Of a stretch of DNA of 64,000 nt, positions 52,140-61,474 are shown in pieces; positions within the stretch are counted from its first letter, which is position 1, and every line of letters starts with the position of its first letter. A program made the translations under genes and the position numbers. Location: positions 186,001 to 250,000 of the forward strand of contig CALYOP010000003.1 of assembly GCA_945266285.1 (NCBI GenBank), read 5' to 3'. The notes under the pieces were generated by a model. The model was not told where the DNA came from. It was given only the letters and a program-made list of their open reading frames with translations, and made no database searches. This DNA comes from an uncultured Commensalibacter sp. (GTDB lineage: Bacteria; Pseudomonadota; Alphaproteobacteria; Acetobacterales; Acetobacteraceae).

Positions 52140-52529
52140 TTATAGATTTTTTCGTTCTATTTCTACGCCAACCCCTTCTGCTTCGGGAAGGATGTCAAGC
52201 TTTTCCACTTTAATTCTGACTATAATAATCTTTTGATCTTCCAATATGGCAGCAGCCAAGGTTTCTGCCAAAGTTTCCACCAATTGGAAATGACGTTGAT
52301 CGATGATTTCTTTGATTTTATCAACAACAACCGCATAAGAAACCGTGCGGGATAAATCATCTGGACCTGTTTTTTCTGCCTCTACAACTCCAAGGCTAAC
52401 GTTAATGCAGACCCGTTGTTGAACGCCATGTTCAAAATCGTAAACCCCGATATGGGCTGGTAAAACAAGATTATTAACAAAAATACGCCGCAAAGGAGGA
52501 TCTTGCGGCCAAGGAGGGAAAAAAGTCAT
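52140..52529 (-). CDS. folB: Dihydroneopterin aldolase
   Basis: A 129-residue enzyme of folate synthesis that cleaves dihydroneopterin to hydroxymethyl-dihydropterin and glycolaldehyde. It has the family's RIFVNNLVLPAHIGVYDFE start, the catalytic region around DLSRTVSYAVVVDKI, and the C-terminal EKLDILPEAEGVGVEI. It is the last gene of a minus-strand run dnaX-ybaB-recR-SDR-folB, and starts 8 bases after the SDR stop. Confidence 0.9.
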   Translation of the reverse strand: MTFFPPWPQDPPLRRIFVNNLVLPAHIGVYDFEHGVQQRVCINVSLGVVEAEKTGPDDLSRTVSYAVVVDKIKEIIDQRHFQLVETLAETLAAAILEDQKIIIVRIKVEKLDILPEAEGVGVEIERKNL

Positions 52530-52537
52530 AATTAATG

Positions 52538-53350
52538 TTATTCCAATTCATCTATATTGGAAGTGGCTGCGGGTGACCATTGCAAATGTTGCCCACCATC
52601 CAAGGCCAGCATCTGACCGGTAACAGAAGGTAAACAAATCAAGTTTAATACAGCTCTTGCAACTTCTTCTACAGAAGTTCCATAGCCCAAAGGAACACTT
52701 GCGCATTGACGGGCAAATTGTTCTGCCGTCTGGCGTTTATGGGCCATTGCTGGTCCTGGACCAATAGCATTAACCCGTATAGACTTCGAAGCAAGGGCAA
52801 GGGCCATTGTTTGCGTCAAAGTCCATAATCCTGTTTTAGAAACGGTATAGCTTACAAAATGCGGTGTTAAAGACCAAACCCGTTGATCCAACATATTGAT
52901 GACAACACCCGATTTTGCTTGTGGCAACAATTTAGCAAATTGCTGAATCAATTGAAAAGGTGCCCATAAATTGGGTTGCATATGCCTTTGCCAGCTTTCT
53001 TCCGTCACATCATCCCATTCATCACGATCAAATGTACTGGCATTATTAATTAAAACGCCGATATCACCCAATTTTTCTTGTGCTTTTTTGATTAATGAAG
53101 ATACCGCTTCACTATTCGATAGATCAGCCGTTAATAAAACCGCTTTACGACCCAATTCACGGATTTCTTGTAAAACCGATTGCGCTTCGGGTGTATCACG
53201 GCGGGAATGAACGGCAATATCAAACCCCACACGTGCTAAAAGCAACGCAATCCCGCGCCCCAACCTTACGGTTCCGCCCGTTATAAAAACAACTTTGGGC
53301 AAAGATTGCGGAAGGCAAAAAAAATCATTCCATTTATATTCAGGATTCAT
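52538..53350 (-). CDS. Short-chain reductase, probable pteridine (FolM-like) reductase
   Basis: A 270-residue SDR from the ATG at 53350; a TTG at 53365 is also in frame. The NAD(P) motif is FITGGTVRLGRGIALLLA, which fits the TGxxxRxG pattern of pteridine reductase and FolM and not the common TGxxxGxG. The NNAS strand (LINNASTFDRDE), the catalytic Tyr-Lys (SYTVSKTGL) and LDGGQHL end are typical SDR features. It precedes folB by 8 bases, so a role in dihydropterin or dihydrofolate reduction is plausible but not shown. Confidence 0.72.
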   Translation of the reverse strand: MNPEYKWNDFFCLPQSLPKVVFITGGTVRLGRGIALLLARVGFDIAVHSRRDTPEAQSVLQEIRELGRKAVLLTADLSNSEAVSSLIKKAQEKLGDIGVLINNASTFDRDEWDDVTEESWQRHMQPNLWAPFQLIQQFAKLLPQAKSGVVINMLDQRVWSLTPHFVSYTVSKTGLWTLTQTMALALASKSIRVNAIGPGPAMAHKRQTAEQFARQCASVPLGYGTSVEEVARAVLNLICLPSVTGQMLALDGGQHLQWSPAATSNIDELE

Positions 53351-53397
53351 TTGAATACTCTTCAAAAAGAATGGACATTTATTAATTATAAATTCAT

Positions 53398-53991
53398 TCA
53401 GGCAGGACGCCTTGCAATCAAAGCCGCTGTTAAAGTTCCTTCATCCAACACTTCAAGGGAACCCCCCATAGGAATTCCCTGTCCTACCCGTGTAATTTTG
53501 ACATTCCATGGTTGCAATTTTTCATAAAGCCAATGCAGTGTTGTAACCCCATCAACCGTTGCCCCCAAAGCCAAAATAATTTCACGAATTTCCTGTGTTT
53601 CAAGACGATGAAACAAAGGGGCAATGTTTAAATCATCAGGACCAAAACCCGATAATGGCGACAAAACCCCACCCAAAACTTGATAAAGCCCTTTAAAGAT
53701 CCCTGCCCGTTCTAATGCCCATAAATCCCCCACCGTTTCAACGACACAAATTACATCCCGTTCACGGCTAGGGTCGCTACAGATTGCACAAGGATCAGTA
53801 CTATCCAAATTACCACATTGCGAACATGTCTTTACTTGTTGTGCAGCTTGTTCCAATGCCTGCGCCAATGGTCGCATCCGGCTTTCGGGTTGACGTAGTA
53901 ATGCAAGTGCGGCGCGCCTTGCAGAACGGGGACCTAAACCGGGCAGCTTGCTTAATAACGAAATTAACCGTTCAATTTCAGGACCGCCCAT
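53398..53991 (-). CDS. recR: Recombination protein RecR
   Basis: A 197-residue DNA repair protein that works with RecF and RecO to load RecA at gaps. It shows the HhH start (LLSKLPGLGPRSARRAAL), the zinc finger CSQCGNLDSTDPCAIC, and the Toprim domain with VVETVGDLWALERAG and GVLSPLSGFGPDDLNI. It starts 27 bases after ybaB. The order dnaX-ybaB-recR is widely conserved. Confidence 0.96.
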   Translation of the reverse strand: MGGPEIERLISLLSKLPGLGPRSARRAALALLRQPESRMRPLAQALEQAAQQVKTCSQCGNLDSTDPCAICSDPSRERDVICVVETVGDLWALERAGIFKGLYQVLGGVLSPLSGFGPDDLNIAPLFHRLETQEIREIILALGATVDGVTTLHWLYEKLQPWNVKITRVGQGIPMGGSLEVLDEGTLTAALIARRPA

Positions 53992-54018
53992 AATATCACC
54001 CGTTCTGATGTTCTATAA

Positions 54019-54342
54019 TTAAAAAGGAAATTTCATTCCTTCGGGTAAATTCAACCCACCCGTGACTTTTTGCATTTCTTCCGCTGCTTTTTCATCAAGA
54101 TGACGACGTGCTTCAGCACAAGCGGCAACAATCAAATCCTGCAACATTTCCATTTCAGCAGGATCAGCCAGTTTTGGATCGATTTTAATCGATTTCATAT
54201 CGCCTTTACCGCTTAAAATGACGGTAACCATTCCTGCCCCTGAAGAACCTTCAATCCGCATTTCTTCCAGTTTTGCCTGCATTTCGGCCATTTTGCTTTG
54301 CATCTGAGAAGCTTGTTTCATTAACCCTGCAAGATTTTTCAT
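54019..54342 (-). CDS. YbaB/EbfC nucleoid-associated protein
   Basis: A 107-residue dimeric DNA-binding protein. The N-terminal [20 protein letters not shown] coiled helix, the [17 protein letters not shown] strand and the [19 protein letters not shown] helix are the family core. It is between dnaX and recR as usual. Confidence 0.93.
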   Translation of the reverse strand: MKNLAGLMKQASQMQSKMAEMQAKLEEMRIEGSSGAGMVTVILSGKGDMKSIKIDPKLADPAEMEMLQDLIVAACAEARRHLDEKAAEEMQKVTGGLNLPEGMKFPF

Positions 54343-54382
54343 AAATTATTTTTCCCTTTTAATAAGATTAATCTAACTTTTA

Positions 54383-56299
54383 TTACTGAAAAGAGGTTTC
54401 TTCGTCATCCTCTGAATATTCTAAAAACGGTTCTTCCTCATCAATTTCGGGAAAAACTTCTGGAGAAAGGCCATATTCATCCAATTGATGATTTGTCACC
54501 CGTGCCAAAGTCGCCCCAGGAAACATCTGCAATATTTGTTGAACAAAAGGTTCCTTTTTAACTGCCTCAAGATCTTCTGCGGCCTGTTCCTGTTCTTGTT
54601 CCATTAAAGTTGGTTCGCCGGCCTGTTGCGATAGAACAATCGTCCAACGTGCTGTTGAATTTTCATTCAACAATTTACTTAACTGCGAAGCAAGCTTTCC
54701 TGAAACGTTATCTTCGATACGGATTTCGATAACAGGGGGCGCAAAACGAACAAGATGCACCGAATTGCGCATATGCGCATGTAAGAGGCGCTCTTCCTTC
54801 TTTTTGACAAAAGCAAGGATTTCGCGCCAACTTTGCCATTCAAATTGCTGTTTTTCAGATAAGGCTTCTGGTTGTTGCCATTGCTCTGCAAAATTCTGAA
54901 CCTGTGGTTGCACGGGTGGATTTGTCGGCGCTAATTCGCTTTGCCCAACAGCATATAATCGCCCACCATCAGAAAAATTATTCGTCGCGGTCGACGGCTT
55001 TCCACTACCCGATGGTATATTTCTCCCTATCCCTTGATTGCTTCCGCTACCATTTTGCGTCAAACTTTTAACAAGGTCGCCGGGACTGGGTAAATCGGCT
55101 ACATAACATAAGCGGATTAAAATCATTTCCGCCGCAGCACGCCGATTAGGCGCGATTTCAACCTCACCAATCCCTTTAAGCAACATCTGCCACGCCCGTC
55201 CCAATACCGGAACCGAAAGCAAATCCGCAAATTGCACGCCACGTATTCGCTCTAATTCCGAAAGTTCTCCGCTTTTTCGCAAAGAAGGAATGGTTTGAAT
55301 TCGCGTAATCAGATGAACCAGATCCAATAAATCCGTCAACAAAACACCAAGATCCGCACCATTAGCATGTGCTTGGGCTGTTAATTCCAAAACCCGATCT
55401 GGTTTTCCAGCCATCAAAGCTTCAAACAAATCAAATACCAAAGCACGATCAGCAAATCCCAGCATTTCAGAAACCGTCGCGGCCGAAATCGGTTCGTGAT
55501 CTTCCCCACCACGGGCAATAGCTTGATCCAACAAGGACAAACCATCTCTAACGGATCCATCTGCTGCACGAGCAATCAAATTAATTGCTTGCGGATCAAT
55601 AGCAACTTTTTCTTTTTCTGCGATTTTCGTGAAATGTTCGGCTAATTGTTCTTGTGAAACACGCCGTAAATCAAAACGTTGACAACGTGATAATACGGTA
55701 ACCGGTACTTTGCGCAATTCCGTTGTTGCAAAAATAAAGGTTACCTGTTCCGGTGGTTCTTCTAACGTTTTCAAAAGTGCATTAAAAGCATTGCGCGAAA
55801 GCATATGCACTTCGTCAATAATATAAACTTTCATCCGGGCTTGAATGGGTCGAAAACGCGCCCCTTCGATAATTTCACGCACATCATCAACCCCAGTATG
55901 CGATGCCGCGTCAATTTCCAATACATCCGGATGACGATCTGCCAAAATCGCCTTACAATTTGGACAAACTCCACAAGGATCAGCCGTTGGACCACCTTTA
56001 CCATCAACCCCCACGCAATTTAATGCCCGGGCAATAATTCGTGCTGTTGTGGTTTTTCCAACCCCTCGAACCCCTGTCAACATAAAGGCATGTGCCACAC
56101 GACCCATCGCAAAAGCATTGCGCAAAGTACGCACCATTGCTTCTTGCCCAATCAGGTCATCAAAAGTCTGAGGTCGATATTTACGGGCCAAAACCCGATA
56201 GGATTGTTGTGCTTGCGGCACCACTTGGGGTAATTCACCAAATAAATTGGCAGATTCTGTTTCTAATTGCGGCAAATTATCGTCTGGAATATCATCCAT
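54383..56299 (-). CDS. dnaX: DNA polymerase III subunits gamma and tau
   Basis: A 638-residue clamp-loader ATPase. It carries Walker A (GVRGVGKTTTARI), the zinc module (CGVCPNCKAI), DExx (YIIDEVHML), and the arginine-finger region (SRCQRFDLRR) in the first 230 residues, then the lid and collar domains to about 385. A Gly/Ser/Pro-rich linker (about 400-450) leads to the tau C-terminal part. I did not find an obvious A-rich slippery site for gamma, but this was not searched exhaustively. An SRP RNA gene lies 75 bases upstream on the same strand. Confidence 0.95.
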   Translation of the reverse strand: MDDIPDDNLPQLETESANLFGELPQVVPQAQQSYRVLARKYRPQTFDDLIGQEAMVRTLRNAFAMGRVAHAFMLTGVRGVGKTTTARIIARALNCVGVDGKGGPTADPCGVCPNCKAILADRHPDVLEIDAASHTGVDDVREIIEGARFRPIQARMKVYIIDEVHMLSRNAFNALLKTLEEPPEQVTFIFATTELRKVPVTVLSRCQRFDLRRVSQEQLAEHFTKIAEKEKVAIDPQAINLIARAADGSVRDGLSLLDQAIARGGEDHEPISAATVSEMLGFADRALVFDLFEALMAGKPDRVLELTAQAHANGADLGVLLTDLLDLVHLITRIQTIPSLRKSGELSELERIRGVQFADLLSVPVLGRAWQMLLKGIGEVEIAPNRRAAAEMILIRLCYVADLPSPGDLVKSLTQNGSGSNQGIGRNIPSGSGKPSTATNNFSDGGRLYAVGQSELAPTNPPVQPQVQNFAEQWQQPEALSEKQQFEWQSWREILAFVKKKEERLLHAHMRNSVHLVRFAPPVIEIRIEDNVSGKLASQLSKLLNENSTARWTIVLSQQAGEPTLMEQEQEQAAEDLEAVKKEPFVQQILQMFPGATLARVTNHQLDEYGLSPEVFPEIDEEEPFLEYSEDDEETSFQ

Positions 56300-56373
56300 C
56301 TAATTCATTCCAGAAAGTTTCAAAACAAAAAAGGGTTATGATGTACTTACCCTATATCGTTTAATTGTGAAAA

Positions 56374-56472
56374 GTGGAAAGCCGAAAAATGACCCAGACG
56401 ATACTCACGATGGCTGCTTCCTTCCGGACCTGACCGAGTTCACAAGGTGTCTGTCCACCATCGACTTTCCGT
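56374..56472 (-). ncRNA. ffs: Signal recognition particle RNA, small bacterial type (4.5S)
   Basis: On the minus strand GGAAAGTCG and CGGCTTTCC close a long hairpin, and the tip has the invariant SRP domain IV: GGTCAGGTCCGGAAGGAAG followed by CAGCC. It binds Ffh and guides membrane protein insertion. Position upstream of dnaX is typical of alphaproteobacteria. The exact ends are estimated from the closing helix. Confidence 0.93.
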
Positions 56473-56547
56473 CTCCCTTGTAACACATAAAGAGGGGAGG
56501 ATGACAAGTGTTTTTTTAGAAAATCTAATTATTCTATGATTGATTTT

Positions 56548-57669
56548 TCAAACATCCGGTAATGTATTTTTAGGAGGCGGCAATGCAATTTGGGATTCTT
56601 CATTTCCCTTAGCCCCTGCATCATCCTGCTGTTCTTCAGGTGATGGAGATAACGATAAAACAATCTTCGTCGAATTCTCATCTACTTTTGCTTCGACATT
56701 TATCGGTTCTTCGGATGATTGTATGGATAAGGGTGCGTTCTCTGTAGAAACTTCCCCTACTTTCGTAACATCTTTCGACTGTTCTTCAGATGGCTGAGGC
56801 ACAAGTGGTAAGAATTCTTCAATAAAGGCATCAATATCTGGAGACATCATTTTATAAAGCTGATCATTGATGGTTTCATCTGCCCATTCCCACCATTTAA
56901 TTTTTAATAAAGCTTTAATCTGTGCTTCCGAAAAACGATATTTGATAATTTTGGCTGGATTACCACCAACAATCGCATAAGGAGGAACCGATTTCGTAAC
57001 CACGGCATTCGCGGCAATAATCGCACCATCACCAATCGTAATTCCCCCTTTAATCACGACACCTTGTCCGATCCAAACATCATTACCGATAATGGTTTTA
57101 TCGTTCCAAATATGATCTTCGATATCATCTAAAGGTAACCATTGATTATGCCACATTTTGACGGATTTAAACGGATAAGTCGTGACATAATTATAAGCAT
57201 GATTGCCAGAAATCAATGAAACGTTCTCTGCAATAGAGCAGAATTTCCCCATTTGCAGATCATCACCACGCGCATCAATAATCTTGATTTTTCCATAGGA
57301 ATGATCACCGATATCTTGATCAGGCATGCTATCCCGAGCAGCAGAAAAAGCTTTTGGTTTATAGTCCTCTGGATAAGAAACCAGCCATAATTTGACAGTA
57401 TTTTCTTCGGTTTTATAACCTTCAAAAATAATCTGGTTATTTTCTTCAATATGGATTTTGGGATATCGGGATGAAATCTTTTTATGGTTATCAAATATTG
57501 CTAATCGATTATCCACAATATCCCAATAACGTTCATCGGGACTTTTAAAACCTATTAATTGACCATTTTTATGGAAAAAAACCGTTTCGGCCAAAACTTC
57601 ATCTTTAGAACTCGTACATTTCCAATACTTGTTCATAATCAAGTCTTTGATAAAATCCGCTTTGACCAT
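56548..57669 (-). CDS. CatB/Vat-like hexapeptide acetyltransferase with shared N-terminal domain and repeat tail
   Basis: A 373-residue protein with AGGAGA 8 bases before the ATG. Residues 1-90 match the N-terminus of the TagF-like protein at 30587-32254 (FHKNGQLIGF, RYWDIVDNRLAIFD, NQIIFEGYK). Residues about 120-275 form a left-handed beta-helix acetyltransferase, with catalytic-type His in SGNHAYNYVT, then NDVWIGQGVVIKGG and the CatB ending AIVGGNPAKIIKYRF. Residues 290-373 are three imperfect ~25-residue acidic repeats. The enzyme probably O-acetylates a sugar or surface glycan (inference from family). Confidence 0.65.
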   Translation of the reverse strand: MVKADFIKDLIMNKYWKCTSSKDEVLAETVFFHKNGQLIGFKSPDERYWDIVDNRLAIFDNHKKISSRYPKIHIEENNQIIFEGYKTEENTVKLWLVSYPEDYKPKAFSAARDSMPDQDIGDHSYGKIKIIDARGDDLQMGKFCSIAENVSLISGNHAYNYVTTYPFKSVKMWHNQWLPLDDIEDHIWNDKTIIGNDVWIGQGVVIKGGITIGDGAIIAANAVVTKSVPPYAIVGGNPAKIIKYRFSEAQIKALLKIKWWEWADETINDQLYKMMSPDIDAFIEEFLPLVPQPSEEQSKDVTKVGEVSTENAPLSIQSSEEPINVEAKVDENSTKIVLSLSPSPEEQQDDAGAKGNEESQIALPPPKNTLPDV

Positions 57670-57703
57670 TGGGTTTTCTCCTAATTCATGATGATCAACC
57701 CGT

Positions 57704-59521
57704 TTAATAACCTATAGCAGCACCATCCTCGTGACGGTAATCAACACCACCATGGAAAACCTGCTTTCCTTGCGGGTCATAATGAACGGTAATCCCTTCC
57801 GCTATACCCCAGGTTGAATAGGTTTCGAAACTATAGCCTTTTTTCTTCAATGCTCCTTGCACGGCTTCGTTTAAAGCATTGGTTTCCAGCTGTATGGGTT
57901 CGGGTTTCCATTGTTGATGAAAGCGCGGAAGGTTAATCGCTTGTTGGATATTTAAATTATAATCGATAACGCCGGTAATAACAGATAAAATTGTTGTTGG
58001 TATCCGTGACCCTCCTGGGGTTCCAATGACCATAAACGGTTTGTTCTGATAAGAAATAATTGTAGGCGACATCGAAGAAAGCGGCGTTTTTTCAGGAGCA
58101 ATTTCATTCGCTTTGCTGCCAATAATACCATACATATTGGGAACACCCGGTGCCGTTGAAAAATCGTCCATTTCATCATTCATAACGATACCGGTCTTTC
58201 CGGCAACAACACGTGCCCCATACCAACCATTAAGGGTATAAGTAACCGATACAGCCATGCCATTTTTATCAATTACTGAAAAATGTGTGGTTTCGTTCTT
58301 TTCATGGGTTGTTTCTGCATGGGATTTTGAAACCGGTTGCAAAGCCACTTGCCCTGGAATTAATGCATCCGAAGCAATCGCATGTTTAAACTTCAAATGC
58401 TTTTGCACGGCTTTCGCGTAATTGGGATCAATAAAATGATCAACATCATTTTGAACAAAAGCAGGATCACCGAGATTTCTCCGATCTGAATAGGCACGGC
58501 GCATGGCTTCGGTTTGACGTTCCACGGATGCGGCACTATGCAATCCAAGTTTATTCAGATCATAGCCTGAAAGAATATTCAACATCTCGCAAACCGCAAC
58601 GCCACCACCACTAGGAGGGGGTGCGGTATCAATATGATAGCCGCGGTAATCACACTGCAAAGGCTTCATAACCCGTGGTTTATATGCTTCAAAATCCGCA
58701 AGCGTTAAAATTCCACCATGGCTTTCACTGCTTGCAACAATCTGTTGCGCGATCTTTCCTTTATAAAAGGCATCGGCTCCCTGTTTTGATATTAATTTCA
58801 AACTATCAGCCAGATTTTTTTGACGAAAAACATCCCCAACTTGCAAAGGTGAACCATCAGGGCGCAAAAAGATTTTCGCTGCATCTTTATCCCGCGCCAT
58901 ATCCGCCGTAGCAGTCGCCATCAATTCCACATCATCTTTGGTTAATGTGTAACCTTCTTTAGCAAGTTTAATCGCGGGTGCCATTAAATCCTGGCGGGAT
59001 TTCGTTCCCCATTTTTCCCGTATTGTTTCCATACCAGCAACCGTCCCAGGGACAGCAACCGCTTTCCATCCCAAAACCGAAGCATTCGGAATGACTTTGC
59101 CATCTTTATCCAAATACATATCGGCTTTTGCCGCTTTAGGTGCATGTTCTCTAAAATCAATAAAATAAGCTTTTCCATCTGGAAGGCGCAAAGTCATAAA
59201 CCCGCCCCCTCCGATATTACCTGCAGCCGGATAGGTAACCGCCATGGCATAAGCAACAGCAATTGCTGCATCTACAGCATTACCACCCGATTTCAGGACA
59301 TACGCTCCAACCTTGGAAGCCAAAGTACTTGCTGAAACAACCATCCCATTCCGTGCAACCACCGGCATCGTTGGTGTTTTTTCAGATAAAGTCTTTTTGC
59401 CAAAAGCCAAAGGATCCGCACCATTCCCAGCTTGCGCAAAACTATTCGAAGTCAAAAAACTGCTTGATAAAAGCATCAACCCCAATGTGTAAGCACTTAA
59501 ATATTTCAAAGAATGATGCAT
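57704..59521 (-). CDS. ggt: Gamma-glutamyltransferase
   Basis: A 605-residue secreted enzyme that cleaves gamma-glutamyl bonds such as in glutathione. A signal peptide covers residues 1-30 (FLTSNSFAQ). The protein is a self-cleaving proenzyme: the nucleophile is Thr411 in ETTHFSVIDKNG, so large and small subunits are about 380 and 195 residues. The glycine loop (PPPSGGG) and the GGFMTLRLPDGKAYFIDFRE region are present. It would give the cell glutamate and cysteine from the periplasm or surroundings. It is monocistronic in appearance. Confidence 0.95.
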   Translation of the reverse strand: MHHSLKYLSAYTLGLMLLSSSFLTSNSFAQAGNGADPLAFGKKTLSEKTPTMPVVARNGMVVSASTLASKVGAYVLKSGGNAVDAAIAVAYAMAVTYPAAGNIGGGGFMTLRLPDGKAYFIDFREHAPKAAKADMYLDKDGKVIPNASVLGWKAVAVPGTVAGMETIREKWGTKSRQDLMAPAIKLAKEGYTLTKDDVELMATATADMARDKDAAKIFLRPDGSPLQVGDVFRQKNLADSLKLISKQGADAFYKGKIAQQIVASSESHGGILTLADFEAYKPRVMKPLQCDYRGYHIDTAPPPSGGGVAVCEMLNILSGYDLNKLGLHSAASVERQTEAMRRAYSDRRNLGDPAFVQNDVDHFIDPNYAKAVQKHLKFKHAIASDALIPGQVALQPVSKSHAETTHEKNETTHFSVIDKNGMAVSVTYTLNGWYGARVVAGKTGIVMNDEMDDFSTAPGVPNMYGIIGSKANEIAPEKTPLSSMSPTIISYQNKPFMVIGTPGGSRIPTTILSVITGVIDYNLNIQQAINLPRFHQQWKPEPIQLETNALNEAVQGALKKKGYSFETYSTWGIAEGITVHYDPQGKQVFHGGVDYRHEDGAAIGY

Positions 59522-59579
59522 GACATAAAATCCTTATATTCAAATATAGCACATTAATTTATTTCAAAATCAATACAAA

Positions 59580-60512
59580 TTACTCTATTTCATCAACAAA
59601 ATATTCGGCACTGATTTTTTTTATTTCAATTGTTTGTTCAGTATTAACACCAATATTATATTTTACCATCAATTCAACCAAACGTTGACCATCAATCAAG
59701 ATAACATGCGTATTCGTTGATGATTCTGCTGTTTTATAAGCATCTTTGGTAAAATATGAAGTAGTCAGTAAAATCCCCCTTTTGGGATCTTTCTGACTGG
59801 ATAATGCACCGATAAAATCGCGAACGACATCGGCACCCAAACCGGATTTAGGATTATAACGTTTGGCCTGAAGATGGATTTTGTTTAGCCCCAACCGGTC
59901 TTCATTAATTACCCCATCAATACCACCATCACCCGAACGTCCCAAATGGAGCGAAGCCTCTTCATAAGAACCGCCATAACCCATACCTACAATTAATCGA
60001 ATGATCAGTTTTTCAAAAAAACGCGGAGAACATTTTAATATGGCATCAAGCAAATCGGCATAAAGTGTTCTCTGTAACGTATCATATGCATTTATAATCT
60101 GCTCACTAGGGGTTGTTTCATCATTTTTCAGATCTTCTTCAAGCGATCCTGATCCTTCTTTTGTTAATTTGTGGTCGCGATGCAAAAAATCTCTGAATTC
60201 CTTAAATTCTTCGAGGAATTTATTATCAATTTTATCAAGATGTCTATTAAGAACCTTGCGTCCACGATCAGTAATGACAATCGAACCACGACGTGGTTGA
60301 ACGACTAAGCCTGCATTTTTCAAATAGGTTTTTGCCCATCCTACTCGCATAGGAAAAATTTCAGTTCCTGCCGAATTAACTTCTATCTTTTCCTGTTCAC
60401 TTAATCTGAAATCAATGGCCAGTTGATGGACCATATCTTTCATCATCCACTCTTTTTCAGCGCTACGCTTTAAGAGCGGTAACATACATTCATCATATTT
60501 AGGTATCGTCAT
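59580..60512 (-). CDS. mrr: Mrr-type restriction endonuclease
   Basis: A 310-residue protein with the full Mrr layout. Residues 1-95 form a winged-helix DNA-binding domain (GWAKTYLKNAGLVVQP, then GSIVITDRGRKVLNRH). Residues 160-285 form the PD-(D/E)xK nuclease, with Asp199 in GDGGIDGVI and Gln215-x-Lys217 in HLQAKRY. Mrr enzymes cut DNA with modified adenine or cytosine (type IV restriction), and E. coli Mrr is also a pressure-induced SOS trigger. No methyltransferase is nearby, which fits a stand-alone type IV enzyme. It is inserted between map and ggt on the same strand. Confidence 0.88.
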   Translation of the reverse strand: MTIPKYDECMLPLLKRSAEKEWMMKDMVHQLAIDFRLSEQEKIEVNSAGTEIFPMRVGWAKTYLKNAGLVVQPRRGSIVITDRGRKVLNRHLDKIDNKFLEEFKEFRDFLHRDHKLTKEGSGSLEEDLKNDETTPSEQIINAYDTLQRTLYADLLDAILKCSPRFFEKLIIRLIVGMGYGGSYEEASLHLGRSGDGGIDGVINEDRLGLNKIHLQAKRYNPKSGLGADVVRDFIGALSSQKDPKRGILLTTSYFTKDAYKTAESSTNTHVILIDGQRLVELMVKYNIGVNTEQTIEIKKISAEYFVDEIE

Positions 60513-60521
60513 AAAGCGGTT

Positions 60522-61316
60522 TTATTCCAATGTATAAGGGGGTTTGTCCAATCCTTTGGGTGATAATGTGAAAACTTCACACCCATCTTCTGTAACGCCC
60601 ATCATATGTTCAAATTGGGCACTTAATGACCGATCACGCGTTACCGCAGTCCATTCATCATCAAGGATCTTTACATGCGGCTTTCCGGTATTAATCATCG
60701 GTTCAATCGTAAATACCATGCCAGGTTTTAATTCCAGCCCCTCGCCTCGTCTTCCATAATGCAAAACATTTGGTTCTTGATGAAAAACTCGGCCAATACC
60801 GTGACCACAAAAATCTCTTACTACTGAAAAACGTTGTGCTTCGGCATATTGCTGAATAACATATCCAATATCGCCCAATGTATTACCGGGTTTTACCTCT
60901 TTAATCCCCAACATCATTGATTCATAAGTTACATCGATTAAACGGGATGCCAGACGGGATGTTTTACCTACGGTATACATGCGGCTGGTGTCGCCATACC
61001 AACCATCAACAATTGATGTCACGTCAATATTCAGAATATCGCCATTCATTAATTTGCGTTCACCAGGAATACCATGACAAACAACGTGATTAATGGAAAT
61101 ACAACAGGATTTAGGAAAACCACGATAATTCAAGGGTGCGGGTATGGCACCATGTTCAATCGTAAAATCATGAATAATTTGATTAAGCGTTTCGGTTGTT
61201 ACCCCTTCCTGAACATAAGGTGTAATCATGTCCAACGTTTCCGCAGCAAGCCGACCGGCCTTGCGCAACCCTTTGAAATCTTCTTGGCTATAAAATGTTA
61301 ATCGTCGGTCAGACAT
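60522..61316 (-). CDS. map: Methionine aminopeptidase, type I
   Basis: A 264-residue enzyme that removes the initiator Met. ATG 61316 is chosen: it has GGAGAAGGG just upstream and gives the length of E. coli Map (264), whereas the frame extends to 61358. Metal ligands are visible in NIDVTSIVDGWYGDTSRMY, the catalytic His in CGHGIGRVFHQEP, and Glu in FTIEPMINTG. The Mrr gene starts 10 bases after its stop, so the two may share a transcript. Confidence 0.95.
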   Translation of the reverse strand: MSDRRLTFYSQEDFKGLRKAGRLAAETLDMITPYVQEGVTTETLNQIIHDFTIEHGAIPAPLNYRGFPKSCCISINHVVCHGIPGERKLMNGDILNIDVTSIVDGWYGDTSRMYTVGKTSRLASRLIDVTYESMMLGIKEVKPGNTLGDIGYVIQQYAEAQRFSVVRDFCGHGIGRVFHQEPNVLHYGRRGEGLELKPGMVFTIEPMINTGKPHVKILDDEWTAVTRDRSLSAQFEHMMGVTEDGCEVFTLSPKGLDKPPYTLE

Positions 61317-61420
61317 ACCCTTCTCCATTATTAACGCGTTTATCGTGATTATTTGCAAATACTTAAACTATTATAAACTCAGTATTCAAGTTATCTTAAA
61401 TAAAAACTTCCAATCATTAA

Positions 61421-61454
61421 AAAAGGCATTTCCGATAATTCGAAAATGCCTTTT
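61421..61454 (-). terminator. Intrinsic terminator of the D,D-carboxypeptidase gene
   Basis: On the minus strand AAAAGGCATTT and AAATGCCTTTT form an 11-bp stem, followed by T-rich sequence. It begins 21 bases after the stop at 61475. Confidence 0.75.
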
Positions 61455-61474
61455 AAAAACTATATGTTAGTGCC

